The notes below the pieces were generated by a model. The model made no database searches. It was given only the letters and a program-made list of their open reading frames with translations, and was not told where the DNA came from. From Candidatus Marsarchaeota archaeon (GTDB lineage: Archaea > Micrarchaeota > Micrarchaeia > Micrarchaeales > Micrarchaeaceae), in assembly GCA_023473665.1 (NCBI GenBank), contig JAMCYM010000002.1, forward strand, positions 186,001 through 250,000: DNA of 64,000 nucleotides. Direction: 5' to 3'. Positions 1-8,301 of the stretch are shown here, piece after piece; positions within the stretch are counted from its first letter, which is position 1, and every line of letters starts with the position of its first letter. A program made the translations under genes and the position numbers.

Positions 1-249
1 GGCTCTCTGTGATAAGCTCGGGGAATCGAAGTAGTATAAGACCGATGCGCTGCCCCTCGCGAACTCGAGGAGCGTGCCAGGGCTGCCTGTTACCGCATAC
101 TTGAGCACGCTCCCGCTGGAGACGCGCTGCAGCGAACCTATGCCCTCAAGCCGGTTCGCAAGCTCGCTCATGCCGACATTCAGCTTTGCGCCTATCGTTA
201 TCGCGGCCCAGAGCTGTTTCGTTCTCTTGCTATCTGTCGTTTGCACCAC
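1..249 (-). CDS. Unknown protein, N-terminal part only (runs off left edge)
   Basis: An open frame on the minus strand begins at a GTG (base 249 or 246), overlaps the end of the VirB4-like ATPase gene by about 17-20 bases, and stays open to the window edge. The visible ~80 residues begin with a basic, polar stretch (QTTDSKRTKQLW), followed by alternating hydrophobic and polar sequence with no obvious transmembrane helix or named motif. The overlap and shared strand make it the last visible gene of the DNA-transfer-like operon. I do not recognise the family. The GTG start is chosen because the frame has no ATG near the overlap. Confidence 0.55.
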   Translation of the reverse strand, partial: MVQTTDSKRTKQLWAAITIGAKLNVGMSELANRLEGIGSLQRVSSGSVLKYAVTGSPGTLLEFARGSASVLYYFDSPSLSQRA

Positions 250-1387
250 TCTCTATCAATGCGGACGCCGAGGCCTCGCATGCCAAGGCTATGCTCATGT
301 CATCGACGCCTGTCTCGCGCAGGAACCAGACAATCTCCGCCCTGCTGAAGCCGGCCTTTGCCATCGTGCCTGTCAGCTCCACGAGATGCAGGGTGCCCCT
401 GCTGCTGCTTATGGCTTCGCGCAGCCTCGCCTTGGCCGCAGCGCCAGCATCAAGCATTTTCAATAGGCCGTCAAGCCTCTGGTTCGATATGCCTATGCTC
501 ATGTTATCGCCTATTATCGAATACTCGCGGAGCTCGAAGCCGTCTACCCTATCGACTGTGAACTCTTCGGCGTGGCCGCCCATCGTCGCCATCGACATTA
601 TGCAGCTCCCTACACCAAGGCGCTCCAGTGCCTCGGTCCCGCTATTCAGCCCGGCTGCGCCTAGCTCAGCTGCGCTGCCGGAGCCGGTAAGCCTGAATAC
701 GAATCGGCATGCAGCATTTGCAAGTATCGATGCGTCCATATCGCCAGTAAGCTGCGTCGCGATCGCTACTGCGAAGCCGTATTTTCTGCCCTCCCTAAAG
801 AGCTGCGAAAGCTCGCCGACGCGACCTGCAAGCTTCCATGCCTCGTCGATGACTACCATTATGTCAGTCTTCCTGCCGAGTGCTGTGCCCACCATGGCCC
901 TCACCAGCTCATGCAACGCCTGCGCCGCGGCCGCCCTGCGTTCCGGCTCGCCTTTTATCCCTGCAAGGCAGACGTTCACCACGGCATGCCTGCAGTTCCT
1001 GGTCACCAAGCTGCGGAGCATTGCCTGCAATGGGCTTTTCCCTGTGGTTTGCACGCCGTCCGCTATCACTTTGCCCCCGAGCGCTTCGGTAAGCTCGGCG
1101 TACTCGCCGTTCCAGTCGATGAGCAGCACGGCATTGCGCTGCACAAGCGCGAATCTTGCAATAAGGCTCTTAAGCAAGTATGTCTTGCCGGTGCCGGTAG
1201 CGCCCACAATTGCGATGTGCGGGTTAACAAGCTCATCGAGGGAGAGGAAGACGGGCAGGCGATATATCCTTGTTCTACCTATGTACAGCTGCGTGCCGTA
1301 GCTTGCAGCATCTGGCACGGGCTCGGACATCGACGGCATAGTGAACAGCCCTGCGACCCTGGCAGTCGAAGTAATGCCGCCGTTCAT
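230..1387 (-). CDS. VirB4/HerA-type ATPase (C-terminal ATPase half of a split VirB4-like protein)
   Basis: This 385-residue P-loop ATPase has Walker A GATGTGKT at residues 62-69, a DWNGEY segment at 91-96 typical of the HerA/VirB4/FtsK group, Walker B VVIDE at 178-182, and a T-Q pair near 211-212 in the sensor position. Known relatives (VirB4, TraC, archaeal CedB) power DNA transfer across the membrane as hexamers at its cytoplasmic face. It starts only ~60 residues before the P-loop, so it lacks the usual VirB4 N-terminal domain. That domain appears to be the separate upstream gene, whose TGA overlaps this ATG (bases 1384-1387). The family call is secure; a role in DNA import rather than export is inferred from the operon. 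Confidence 0.82.
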   Translation of the reverse strand: MNGGITSTARVAGLFTMPSMSEPVPDAASYGTQLYIGRTRIYRLPVFLSLDELVNPHIAIVGATGTGKTYLLKSLIARFALVQRNAVLLIDWNGEYAELTEALGGKVIADGVQTTGKSPLQAMLRSLVTRNCRHAVVNVCLAGIKGEPERRAAAAQALHELVRAMVGTALGRKTDIMVVIDEAWKLAGRVGELSQLFREGRKYGFAVAIATQLTGDMDASILANAACRFVFRLTGSGSAAELGAAGLNSGTEALERLGVGSCIMSMATMGGHAEEFTVDRVDGFELREYSIIGDNMSIGISNQRLDGLLKMLDAGAAAKARLREAISSSRGTLHLVELTGTMAKAGFSRAEIVWFLRETGVDDMSIALACEASASALIESGANDR

Positions 1388-2133
1388 GAATCCACCACAG
1401 CATCAAACCTGAGCAGCCTGATCAGCTCATTGCCTGTCACCACGCTGCATTCCACTCCCAACGCGCCGAGCTCAGCGGCCAATGCCCTTATCTGGGCCCT
1501 GGCAGAGTCTTCGGCAGCGCGCTTGGTCGGCATCGCTGCGCTTGTCGCAACATATGCGCTGAGCCTGAGCGGCAGGCCTGCGCCTATTGCCTCGAGCTCA
1601 TGCTCTATCATGGATATCTCGTTCTTCAGCCTTCGCGTCTTGACGAGCCCCATGCCCGAGTTCCGCTCAGTGACCTTAGAAAGCTCTATCTCGCGCATGC
1701 GCCTCCGCGTCTCCATCTTTTCCACAAATCCCTTCGGGTCGAACTTCTCCACCTGCACAACGAACCTGAATGGCGCTCCTGTGCGCGCCACTATCGCCTC
1801 AAGCCTTTCGCGGCCCAGCTCCGCCTCAGGCGCTCCGATTACTTTTGCTGCGCCCGTCGCGCTATAGCCGCTATCTATGATTGCCGTGGCGGACTCCCTG
1901 TCGCCGGAAAGCTCGAACTCGCCCAGCAGCTGTATCATGTTGGTGCGCTTTATGACAAGGCTTTCGATGACAGGCCAAAGCTTGAGCACGAGCAGCGATG
2001 CCATCGCAGCGATCGATGCGCATGCGATGAGCGCTATGTCAAGCGTAATGGCCCCGAGAGCCAGTGCCGCGATGGTTCCTCCGACAAGAACGTATTCGAC
2101 TATGCTGCTGTAGCTGTCTTTCATGCTGCGCAC
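1384..2133 (-). CDS. VirB3-like membrane segment fused to a VirB4 N-terminal-like domain
   Basis: The 249-residue protein starts with a hydrophobic region (about residues 12-55, two likely membrane helices), followed by a soluble alpha/beta domain. The soluble part has a charged helical stretch (LKNEISMIEHELEAI, ~165-180), then an L-R-L-S-A-Y-V-A-T-S strand and a closing GNELIRLLRF segment. This order matches the N-terminal domain that precedes the ATPase in VirB4/TraC proteins, and two short helices at the start recall VirB3, often fused to VirB4. The start is GTG, directly abutting the stop of the upstream gene (TAGGTG). The end overlaps the ATPase gene by ATGA, implying coupled translation. 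Assignment is by pattern and context; an ATG at 2124 is an alternative start. Confidence 0.55.
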   Translation of the reverse strand: MRSMKDSYSSIVEYVLVGGTIAALALGAITLDIALIACASIAAMASLLVLKLWPVIESLVIKRTNMIQLLGEFELSGDRESATAIIDSGYSATGAAKVIGAPEAELGRERLEAIVARTGAPFRFVVQVEKFDPKGFVEKMETRRRMREIELSKVTERNSGMGLVKTRRLKNEISMIEHELEAIGAGLPLRLSAYVATSAAMPTKRAAEDSARAQIRALAAELGALGVECSVVTGNELIRLLRFDAVVDS

Positions 2134-3156
2134 CTAAAACATGTCAAACTTGCCGAACGAGACCTCGCTTCCAAGTATGCGCGCCAGCTCCCTGATGGAT
2201 ATGATTGTGAGCGCCACGCTCAGCACAGGGATGAAGAATACTTCTACTATCAGGGTTGCTATGGTGTCCACTATGTACTGCATCATGGCCTGAAGGCTCT
2301 TTATTGCGGCAGTGCCCTGTTTGAAAACAACTCCAATAAAGCCGCTAGCCGTCGAGTTAGATGTAGTTGCATTGAGCATGCCCGCCTCTAGGGCAGTAGC
2401 GCCTGAAAGCATCTCCGAAGCGGTGGTATTGCTCACCGTGCTGGAGAAGCCGGTCGCGATCTGTGCTGCGAAAAGGTATGTGAGCGGAAACACCGCGAAC
2501 AAGCCTATGGCAATGGCCATTACTGCGCCGCCCAGGCGGCGCGTGAAATAAAACGTCCTAAGCACTATGCCCACAGGCAACATGACCGGCACGGCTATCA
2601 CTGCTATGACGTCAAGCAACGCCGATTGCGCATATATGCCGGTCAGCGCAAGCGTGAGCGCCTCTATCACATAGCCGAGCTGAGCCAGCAACGGATGGAA
2701 AGCAGAACTCAATGATATCGATGCAACTCCGACCCCGAGAGTCAAAGACGAAACCAGGCCGAGGGCAGCATAAGCTACTGACAGCGGTACCAGCAAGAGC
2801 AGCGTGTCCTCCAGAAGCGAGGGATAGCTGGCGCCGTTGATTGCTATAGGCTTCAGCCCTGCCAGATAATCGCTTGCGAAGCATATCGCCATGTTCGCGC
2901 TTGTCAACGAATTGCATGAGATGCCTGGCGCCGCACCTCCCACAATTCCATTTATCACTCCGATAATGAGCCCGCCTGGCGCGAACGCGGCTACGAGCAC
3001 GCCTACTATTACGCCGTTTATCAGCGACTGCTGCAGCTCCGCCATGCCGAAATCCTTCAGCTTCCTGCTGTCCATGGCATAGCCGAGGCCGTAGACGATG
3101 CCTCCTACAGCTATCATTATGGCTATAACGCTTACAGCTATGCCGTATCCGAGCAT
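2134..3156 (-). CDS. Polytopic membrane protein, VirB6/CedA-like
   Basis: This 340-residue protein has about seven hydrophobic segments: at the N-terminus, around residues 45-75, 120-150, 155-180, 185-205, 210-235, and near the C-terminus after a Thr/Ser/Asn-rich loop (~240-265). A basic FYFTRRLGG motif lies between two mid-protein helices, and the last helix is followed by SIRELARILGSE. The layout resembles CedA, the archaeal DNA-import channel component, and bacterial VirB6, the inner-membrane channel of type IV secretion. It lies between the VirB2-like and VirB4-like genes with 10 bases or fewer on either side. The N-glycosylation-type sequons in the loop suggest that side faces outward. 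Function is inferred from topology and neighbours. Confidence 0.6.
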   Translation of the reverse strand: MLGYGIAVSVIAIMIAVGGIVYGLGYAMDSRKLKDFGMAELQQSLINGVIVGVLVAAFAPGGLIIGVINGIVGGAAPGISCNSLTSANMAICFASDYLAGLKPIAINGASYPSLLEDTLLLLVPLSVAYAALGLVSSLTLGVGVASISLSSAFHPLLAQLGYVIEALTLALTGIYAQSALLDVIAVIAVPVMLPVGIVLRTFYFTRRLGGAVMAIAIGLFAVFPLTYLFAAQIATGFSSTVSNTTASEMLSGATALEAGMLNATTSNSTASGFIGVVFKQGTAAIKSLQAMMQYIVDTIATLIVEVFFIPVLSVALTIISIRELARILGSEVSFGKFDMF

Positions 3157-3166
3157 GGCGCCACCG

Positions 3167-3559
3167 CTATACAGATGCGTTGGCAGTCGCGTTGCTCAGC
3201 AGGTGCGTAGATGCTGTCGCTAGCGATGTCGATGCCACGCTGAGCACGCCTACGACAATCGCGCCTATTATTATGTTTATCGCTGTGGTGTGGAAGTTGG
3301 CACGCTTGTCCGGGGGCAATAGCTGGCCTATCGCGTAGAATATGCCTGCCACCACAAAGAGCACGCCGCTCAATATGGGCCCTACCTGCGTCAGCACCTC
3401 CTTCACATAGCTCAGCTCGGATATGAGCGACGCATTGGCAACTGCGCCGTAAGCGTAGCCCGTAAAGAGCAGCGTGAACACCGCAAACGGTACCAGCACA
3501 TACTTTGCCACGCGCCCAGCGCCCGATGCAAAAGCCGCAACCCTGCCTATAAAGTCCAT
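3167..3559 (-). CDS. VirB2/CedA1-like small pilin
   Basis: The 130-residue product has the three hydrophobic stretches of a VirB2 pilin: a signal-like segment (KYVLVPFAVFTLLFTGYAYG, ~18-37), a first helix (~57-78), a short basic turn (PPDKRANFHTT), and a second helix (~91-110). VirB2-type pilins are cleaved after the first segment and fold as two helices joined by a short charged loop. I chose the ATG at 3559 (MDFIGRV): a longer frame to 3721 crosses the TATA region and encodes unlikely Tyr/Leu-rich sequence. It is first in the operon and 10 bases before the VirB6-like gene. Archaeal CedA1/TedC proteins are established homologues of bacterial conjugative pilins; membership here is inferred. 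Confidence 0.55.
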   Translation of the reverse strand: MDFIGRVAAFASGAGRVAKYVLVPFAVFTLLFTGYAYGAVANASLISELSYVKEVLTQVGPILSGVLFVVAGIFYAIGQLLPPDKRANFHTTAINIIIGAIVVGVLSVASTSLATASTHLLSNATANASV

Positions 3560-3799
3560 CGCATCATCTTTTACTCTAATATCTAATCTTATATATAGAT
3601 ATATATTTAAATATTTTGGGTAATAATATAAGAGGCAAGAGAAAACGTATGAATGGACTATTAGCTGCGTCTTCGATGTAAACATGGGCGGTGCTTGCAT
3701 CTGACTAGAAGAGTGTGCCAAATTTATGTAATATTATAACCAGAAATGTGGTTATACGTTTACATAAAATATAAATATGTTTACTTACATTATACATAC
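3560..3799. promoter_or_regulatory. Divergent promoter region between the transfer-like operon and AbiE pair 1
   Basis: This AT-rich spacer separates two divergent operons. For the plus-strand antitoxin gene, a TATA-like run (3768-3778) lies about 25 bases before the ATG at 3800, fitting a leaderless archaeal message. A perfect inverted repeat, ATAACC-(8)-GGTTAT at 3737-3756, sits just upstream and is a candidate operator for the AbiEi antitoxin. For the minus-strand operon, the TATA-like DNA is the run of A/T at about 3590-3612. Read by eye only. Confidence 0.55.
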
Positions 3800-4429
3800 A
3801 TGGCATATATCAAAATGCAGGACGTCATCGACGAGCTTGCGTTGCATGGCAAAAGAGTGTTTAACATAAACGACGTAACCCGGATAATCGGCAAGCCGAA
3901 GAACTACGTTTCGAAGCTACTGGCATCAAACAAAAGGATCGGGAGGATAGAAAGGGGCAAGTATTACATAAAAAATGGCGCTCCGGACTTGTACGAAATA
4001 GCTTCGCAGATAACGTTTCCTTCTTATGTTAGTGCGTTTGCGGCATTTCAGTTCTATTCGATTACTGAACAGTCAGTAATAAGATACACAGTTTTTACTA
4101 TAAAGCGTCACAAGCCTGTCAAGGTGCTAAACAGCACAATAGAGTTCATAACAATCGCAAAGGGCCGGTTTTTCGGCTACAAAAAGATAGGGAACATCTA
4201 CATCGCAACAGTTGAAAAGGCGATAATCGACTCACTCTACATACGCTCGCCCCCGCTTTCATACATCGAAGAGGCGTTTTCTGAAGCCATGCGTATGGGA
4301 TTGATCGACAAGAAGATGCTTATGGATTTTGCGCGCAAGATGTCATCAAAGACCATCATGCTGAGGGTGTTGAAGCTGCTTAAGACAAATCAAAAGGTCG
4401 GCGCAAAGCTTGGTGAGGTTGTAAGATGA
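3800..4429 (+). CDS. AbiEi-type antitoxin / transcriptional regulator
   Basis: The 209-residue protein has an N-terminal winged-helix region (about 5-60, with VFNINDVTRIIGKPKNYVSKLL as the likely recognition part) and a C-terminal domain containing FPSYVSAFAAFQFY and IATVEKAIIDSLY, both typical of AbiEi antitoxins. AbiEi represses its own operon and counteracts the nucleotidyltransferase toxin encoded next. The ATG at 3800 was chosen over a longer frame from 3746 because the upstream TATA element would place transcription start there. Its stop overlaps the toxin ATG (4426-4429). The type IV TA classification follows the published AbiE family. Confidence 0.8.
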   Translation: MAYIKMQDVIDELALHGKRVFNINDVTRIIGKPKNYVSKLLASNKRIGRIERGKYYIKNGAPDLYEIASQITFPSYVSAFAAFQFYSITEQSVIRYTVFTIKRHKPVKVLNSTIEFITIAKGRFFGYKKIGNIYIATVEKAIIDSLYIRSPPLSYIEEAFSEAMRMGLIDKKMLMDFARKMSSKTIMLRVLKLLKTNQKVGAKLGEVVR

Positions 4430-5217
4430 TAGACGAAGAAACCTTGGTAGGACTAAGCGGGCATCTTAGAGACGTACGGCAGCTAGAAAGAGATTACCTG
4501 CTCGTGCTTCTGCTCCATGAAATCTACTCTGTATTTACTAACGAGCTGATTTTCAAGGGAGGCACAGCATTGCGATACCTACACAACCTGAACAGGTTCT
4601 CTGAAGATATAGATTTCTCATATGCGTATACGTCTAGCGATGAGGCTAGGAAGCACCTCAATAGTGACATTAATGTCGCCCTGGACAGGCTTAATGATCA
4701 GTATGAAGTGGTCGAGCGAGAAAGCAGGGCGACCAAGGCCGCTGACAGGGTAGTCGGTATAAACTACGAAATACGCGTGCGCGGGCCCTTGAATAAGAGG
4801 TCCGGTAACCTTCAGAACATAAATATCGATTTGAGCTTGAGGAATGATGTACTCCACAAGCCAGAACCGAGCTACATAACTCCTATTTATCCAGACATAG
4901 CAACACTCTCATTGCCGGTAATGGAAATAAACGAGATGCTTGCAGAGAAGATATCAGCCGTTGCAAAAAGGGTCAAGATGAGGGACATATACGACATATA
5001 CTACCTCCTTGTGATAAAGAAGCTTAAATACAACGAAAAGTTGGTTGAAGAAAAAATGCGAAGGAGGGCAGAAACGTTCAAGAAAGAGGACTTGGCCAAA
5101 AATCTTAATACCGCTACCAGCAAGATGAAGTGGAAGTCCGAATTGGCGTACTTGGTAGACCCTCTGCCGGACAACCTGAAGGTGGTTTCAGAGCTGAAAA
5201 AGATAATTGGCCTATAG
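4426..5217 (+). CDS. AbiEii-type nucleotidyltransferase toxin
   Basis: This 263-residue protein carries the polymerase-beta-like nucleotidyltransferase signature: FKGGTALRYL at 43-52, followed by EDIDFS with the two catalytic aspartates at 61 and 63. The C-terminal segment MLAEKISAVAKRVKMRDIYDIYYL is typical of AbiEii/AbiGii toxins. Family members transfer nucleotides to essential RNA targets and arrest growth unless the antitoxin is present. ATGA overlap with the antitoxin gene suggests translational coupling. Length is near the family norm and all motif residues are present, so it looks intact. Confidence 0.85.
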   Translation: MIDEETLVGLSGHLRDVRQLERDYLLVLLLHEIYSVFTNELIFKGGTALRYLHNLNRFSEDIDFSYAYTSSDEARKHLNSDINVALDRLNDQYEVVERESRATKAADRVVGINYEIRVRGPLNKRSGNLQNINIDLSLRNDVLHKPEPSYITPIYPDIATLSLPVMEINEMLAEKISAVAKRVKMRDIYDIYYLLVIKKLKYNEKLVEEKMRRRAETFKKEDLAKNLNTATSKMKWKSELAYLVDPLPDNLKVVSELKKIIGL

Positions 5218-5489
5218 CTGCTGCTTGCAGCATAAGTGCTTTCAACAGCAAATTGGCTCATCTAAAGCGTTTTGTCAATCCAGCCGGAAAACCAACAATG
5301 TTTGTAGGGGGACAAAAGCGAACCCTAAGATAATGAAGATATATAAAAATGAATGTCGATGTAAGCAACATGGTATTTGCACTAGCATGCACGTTCAGGA
5401 TATGTCCTGGCGAGAAGCGAAAGGAAGAGATGGGCCTCCACCTCCCGCTTGCGCAGCAACTTTACAGAACTAATCAGGAGTGATTACAG
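5218..5489. other. Intergenic region with promoter of the first glycosyltransferase operon
   Basis: No convincing gene is seen in these 272 bases. A TATA-like element (agatatataaaa, around 5337-5347) probably drives the downstream glycosylation operon, leaving a leader of roughly 120 bases. A Shine-Dalgarno-like AGGAG at 5476-5480 precedes the TTG start at 5490 by nine bases. Confidence 0.5.
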
Positions 5490-6200
5490 TTGAAGGTACA
5501 CAATATGCTCAACGATGAAACCGTAAGCGTGATAATGCCCGTCTACAACGAAGGTGCGACTGTGCGCAGCGTTATAAAGCGCGTCCTTGGTCAGAAGGCG
5601 GTAGATGCACTGTACATAGTGTACGACAAGTCTACAGACAACACGTTAGCCGAGATACGCGCCGCAATGAAAGGCAGCGATGCGAAAGGCCGCGCCTTCC
5701 TAGTCATGAGCGACGCTAAGAGGGGCAAGGGGCGCGCCGTGAAGCAGGGAATGGCACGCATCCGCGACGGCATAGTGCTCATACAGGATGCCGACGAGGA
5801 GTACTACCCGGAAGACTATCCGAAGATGCTTGCGGCGCTGACCGACAGCAATCCTGTATTCGGAAGCCGCGAGTCAAACGCCGGCCACAAGTACTTCCTC
5901 GGATCGCTTGCTACTGTCGTGCACACGCTCGCGTTCAACCTGCTCTACGGGCAGTCGATAAAGGACATGAACGCAGCGTACAAGCTTTTCAAGGTGCATA
6001 TGCTGAAAGGCAAAAAGCTCAGCGAGGACGGCTGGCAGATAGACCAGGAGATAGCATGCACGCTCGCGAAGAACGGCTACCGCATACTCAGCGTGCCGAT
6101 ACGCTACAAGGGCAGGACTTTCGAGGAGGGCAAGAAGATAGGGCCGAAGGCCGCAATCATGAACCTGTTCTACATTGTCAAGGAGCGTTTCTCGCGGTAG
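5490..6200 (+). CDS. Family 2 glycosyltransferase (polyprenyl-phosphate sugar synthase-like)
   Basis: The 236-residue GT-A enzyme begins with VSVIMPVYNEG (12-22), the nucleotide-sugar binding start of GT2, and has a DADEEYYPEDY metal-binding segment and a C-terminal DMNAAYKLFK / DQEIACTLAKNGYRI pattern of dolichyl-phosphate mannose or glucose synthases. It lacks membrane helices. The likely role is moving a sugar from a nucleotide donor to a lipid or glycan on the cytoplasmic face. The start is TTG, supported by AGGAG nine bases upstream; an ATG at 5505 is the alternative. Substrate cannot be read from sequence. First of four consecutive glycosylation genes. Confidence 0.8.
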   Translation: MKVHNMLNDETVSVIMPVYNEGATVRSVIKRVLGQKAVDALYIVYDKSTDNTLAEIRAAMKGSDAKGRAFLVMSDAKRGKGRAVKQGMARIRDGIVLIQDADEEYYPEDYPKMLAALTDSNPVFGSRESNAGHKYFLGSLATVVHTLAFNLLYGQSIKDMNAAYKLFKVHMLKGKKLSEDGWQIDQEIACTLAKNGYRILSVPIRYKGRTFEEGKKIGPKAAIMNLFYIVKERFSR

Positions 6201-6251
6201 CACTGCATATATTTTAATGCTTGCTTGCTCATTCAACTAAGCGTGTTTCGC

Positions 6252-7145
6252 ATGCCCAGGCTGAGCATAATAGTCCCCACTAAGGACGAGCCCACGGCGC
6301 CAAGGCTGATAAGGAAGCTTAAGGCGCTGTTCCCCGGCAGCGAGATAATAATAGTGGACAAAAGCTCCCGGCGCAACCGCAGGGCGCTCGAAAGGACCGG
6401 AGCCATGATACTCAATCAGGAGAGCAACGGCTACGAGAACGCGCTCATGGAGGGCTTCAGGGCTGCGCACGGAGAAATCCTGGCCACCATAGATGCCGAT
6501 GGAACCTATTATGCCGAGGACCTCAAGAAGGTGATCAATGAGCTGTCAAAGGGCAATGCATCGTTCGTGGCCGGCAGCCGCACCGTTCGAGAGAAGGGCT
6601 CTATGACCGGCGCAATAAGGTTCGGCAACAGCTTCCTTACAGGGCTTTTCAATTTGCTGTACAGGCGCAGGATGCACGACGTGCTGAGCGGCTCGTTCGC
6701 CATGACGCGGCAGGCCTTCGATTCGATGCGCGACGAATCGCCTTACAGGGCAGGCACCATATTCTTCGAGATAGAGCTCGTCAGGCGCGGCTTCGCCATA
6801 GCCGACGTGCCGATAAAGTATGCAGTGCGCAGGGGCGCGCCGTCGCGCATAACCAGGGCAAAGCCCCTTTACGGCCTGACTATGGCGTACCACGCCGTCA
6901 GGTATGCCCGCGATTACAATCCGCTGGCGCTCTTCGGCAGCATAGGCATAGCTGCGATAGTGGTGGGCGTTGTAATAGGCGCGCTCGTGCTCGCCAACTA
7001 CTTCGCGACTGGCGCGCTCAGCGAGGTCGGCCGCGCGCTGCTAGCCTTCATGCTCGTGGTTGTGGGCTTCCTTTCCATAATAGCGGGGCTCATACTCGAC
7101 CTGCTCCTCGAGGTGGAGCGCAAGCTCTACCGGGAGCGAAAGTGA
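6252..7145 (+). CDS. Family 2 glycosyltransferase with two C-terminal membrane helices
   Basis: This ~297-residue GT2 starts MPRLSIIVPTKDEP and has the IDADGTYYAEDL acceptor/metal segment and the GTIFFEIELVRRG region of dolichyl-phosphate sugar synthases. Two hydrophobic helices near the C-terminus (about 220-245 and 260-285) resemble the membrane anchor of DPM1/GtrB-type enzymes, which make polyprenyl-linked sugars. I prefer ATG 6252 over an in-frame TTG at 6225 because a TATA-like run at 6205-6219 would start transcription near 6237. It follows the first GT2 by about 50 bases and precedes a GT4 gene. Confidence 0.78.
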   Translation: MPRLSIIVPTKDEPTAPRLIRKLKALFPGSEIIIVDKSSRRNRRALERTGAMILNQESNGYENALMEGFRAAHGEILATIDADGTYYAEDLKKVINELSKGNASFVAGSRTVREKGSMTGAIRFGNSFLTGLFNLLYRRRMHDVLSGSFAMTRQAFDSMRDESPYRAGTIFFEIELVRRGFAIADVPIKYAVRRGAPSRITRAKPLYGLTMAYHAVRYARDYNPLALFGSIGIAAIVVGVVIGALVLANYFATGALSEVGRALLAFMLVVVGFLSIIAGLILDLLLEVERKLYRERK

Positions 7146-7154
7146 GGCGCGCGC

Positions 7155-8297
7155 ATGAGAATCGGCTTCGTCTCTGATGTCGTGTATCCGTGGAACAAGG
7201 GCGGAGTCGAGGCGACCGAGGCGCTGGAGATGCGCTCCCTTGCGAAGCGCCATGAAGTGTATTGCTTCTCGATGCGATTCAAGGGCATGCGCAAGGAATT
7301 CGTGCGAGACAGAATTCATTATATCACAGTTGCTAACACGGCCAAGCGCGGAATATATACGGAAGGAGGCACGAGATCGATCAACGCGGCAAGGCTCTTT
7401 GCAGAGGCCCTGCCTGCAGCTTTAGACAGGCACAGGCTGGACGTGCTGCAGGCCAATGCCTTCCCATACCTGCACCTCAGGGCGTCGAAGCGCTACTGCT
7501 CGCGCATCAACTGCAAGCTTGTGCTTGACGTGGCAGAGGTATGGGACAGGAGGCGTTGGGTCGAGTACCTGGGTACGCTGCGCGGGAGCATGGCCCACTA
7601 TTACCTAAGGCTCGCGCAGGCGCTCAATGGCGCTGATGCATACATCGCAAACTCTTCTATCACCAAGGCCGGCCTCGAGAGGTTAGGCGTATCTTCCAGC
7701 AAAATACACGTTTTCTCGCCGGTGCTCAGTGGCAGCATCATGCGTTCCAGGCACTCTTCCAGGCGCAGCATGAACGTCATAGTGTCCGGCCGGCTCATAA
7801 AGGAAAAACGTTTCGACATGTGGATCGAAGCCGTCGCGAAGGCGCATGCGCTACGCGGCAGCATAACCGGCACGATAATGGGCGATGGCCCCGAACGCGA
7901 GGCTTTGGATGCACGCATAATGGGCTTGCATCTCGAGCGCTGCATGCGCGTGCTTCCATTCGCGAAGAGTAAGGCAGGGCTCTACAAGCGCATAGCAGGA
8001 TCCGGGCTGCTGCTGCAGACCTCGGGGCGAGAGGGACTCAGCGCCATAGTGCTGGAGAGCCTTGCGCTAGGCACGCCAGTGCTGCTGCCGAGCGACACCC
8101 CAATACCGGACGAGGTGAAAAGCATGTGCGTGCTCTCCAAGCCAGAAGACCTCCCCAACAGGATCGTCGAGATACTGGGCAGCAGTAACAGAAAAAAATA
8201 CCTTCCATCGCGCTCCGCGCTCAGGCAGTTCAGCTCCAGCGCCATACTTGGATTCTACAGCTCTCTATTCCAGAAGCTAGGACTGGAAAGGAAATGA
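7155..8297 (+). CDS. Family 4 glycosyltransferase (GT-B fold)
   Basis: The 380-residue protein opens with a GT4-style N-domain (FVSDVVYPWNKGGVE) whose double glycine loop binds the acceptor. It continues with a C-domain strand MNVIVSGRLIKEKRFDMWIEA and the donor-binding motif SGREGLSAIVLESLALGTPVLL with the characteristic E-x7-E spacing. These are hallmarks of retaining transferases using UDP- or GDP-sugars. The gene follows the GT2 gene by nine bases and is followed by a DUF2079 gene after four, so all are probably co-transcribed. The sugar transferred is unknown. Confidence 0.8.
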   Translation: MRIGFVSDVVYPWNKGGVEATEALEMRSLAKRHEVYCFSMRFKGMRKEFVRDRIHYITVANTAKRGIYTEGGTRSINAARLFAEALPAALDRHRLDVLQANAFPYLHLRASKRYCSRINCKLVLDVAEVWDRRRWVEYLGTLRGSMAHYYLRLAQALNGADAYIANSSITKAGLERLGVSSSKIHVFSPVLSGSIMRSRHSSRRSMNVIVSGRLIKEKRFDMWIEAVAKAHALRGSITGTIMGDGPEREALDARIMGLHLERCMRVLPFAKSKAGLYKRIAGSGLLLQTSGREGLSAIVLESLALGTPVLLPSDTPIPDEVKSMCVLSKPEDLPNRIVEILGSSNRKKYLPSRSALRQFSSSAILGFYSSLFQKLGLERK

Positions 8298-8301
8298 TAC
8301 A

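Noticed and set aside
186-1301. Long plus-strand open frame opposite the VirB4-like ATPase
   Set aside because: It is Ser/Pro-rich with no domain logic and mirrors a clear Walker A/B ATPase on the other strand.
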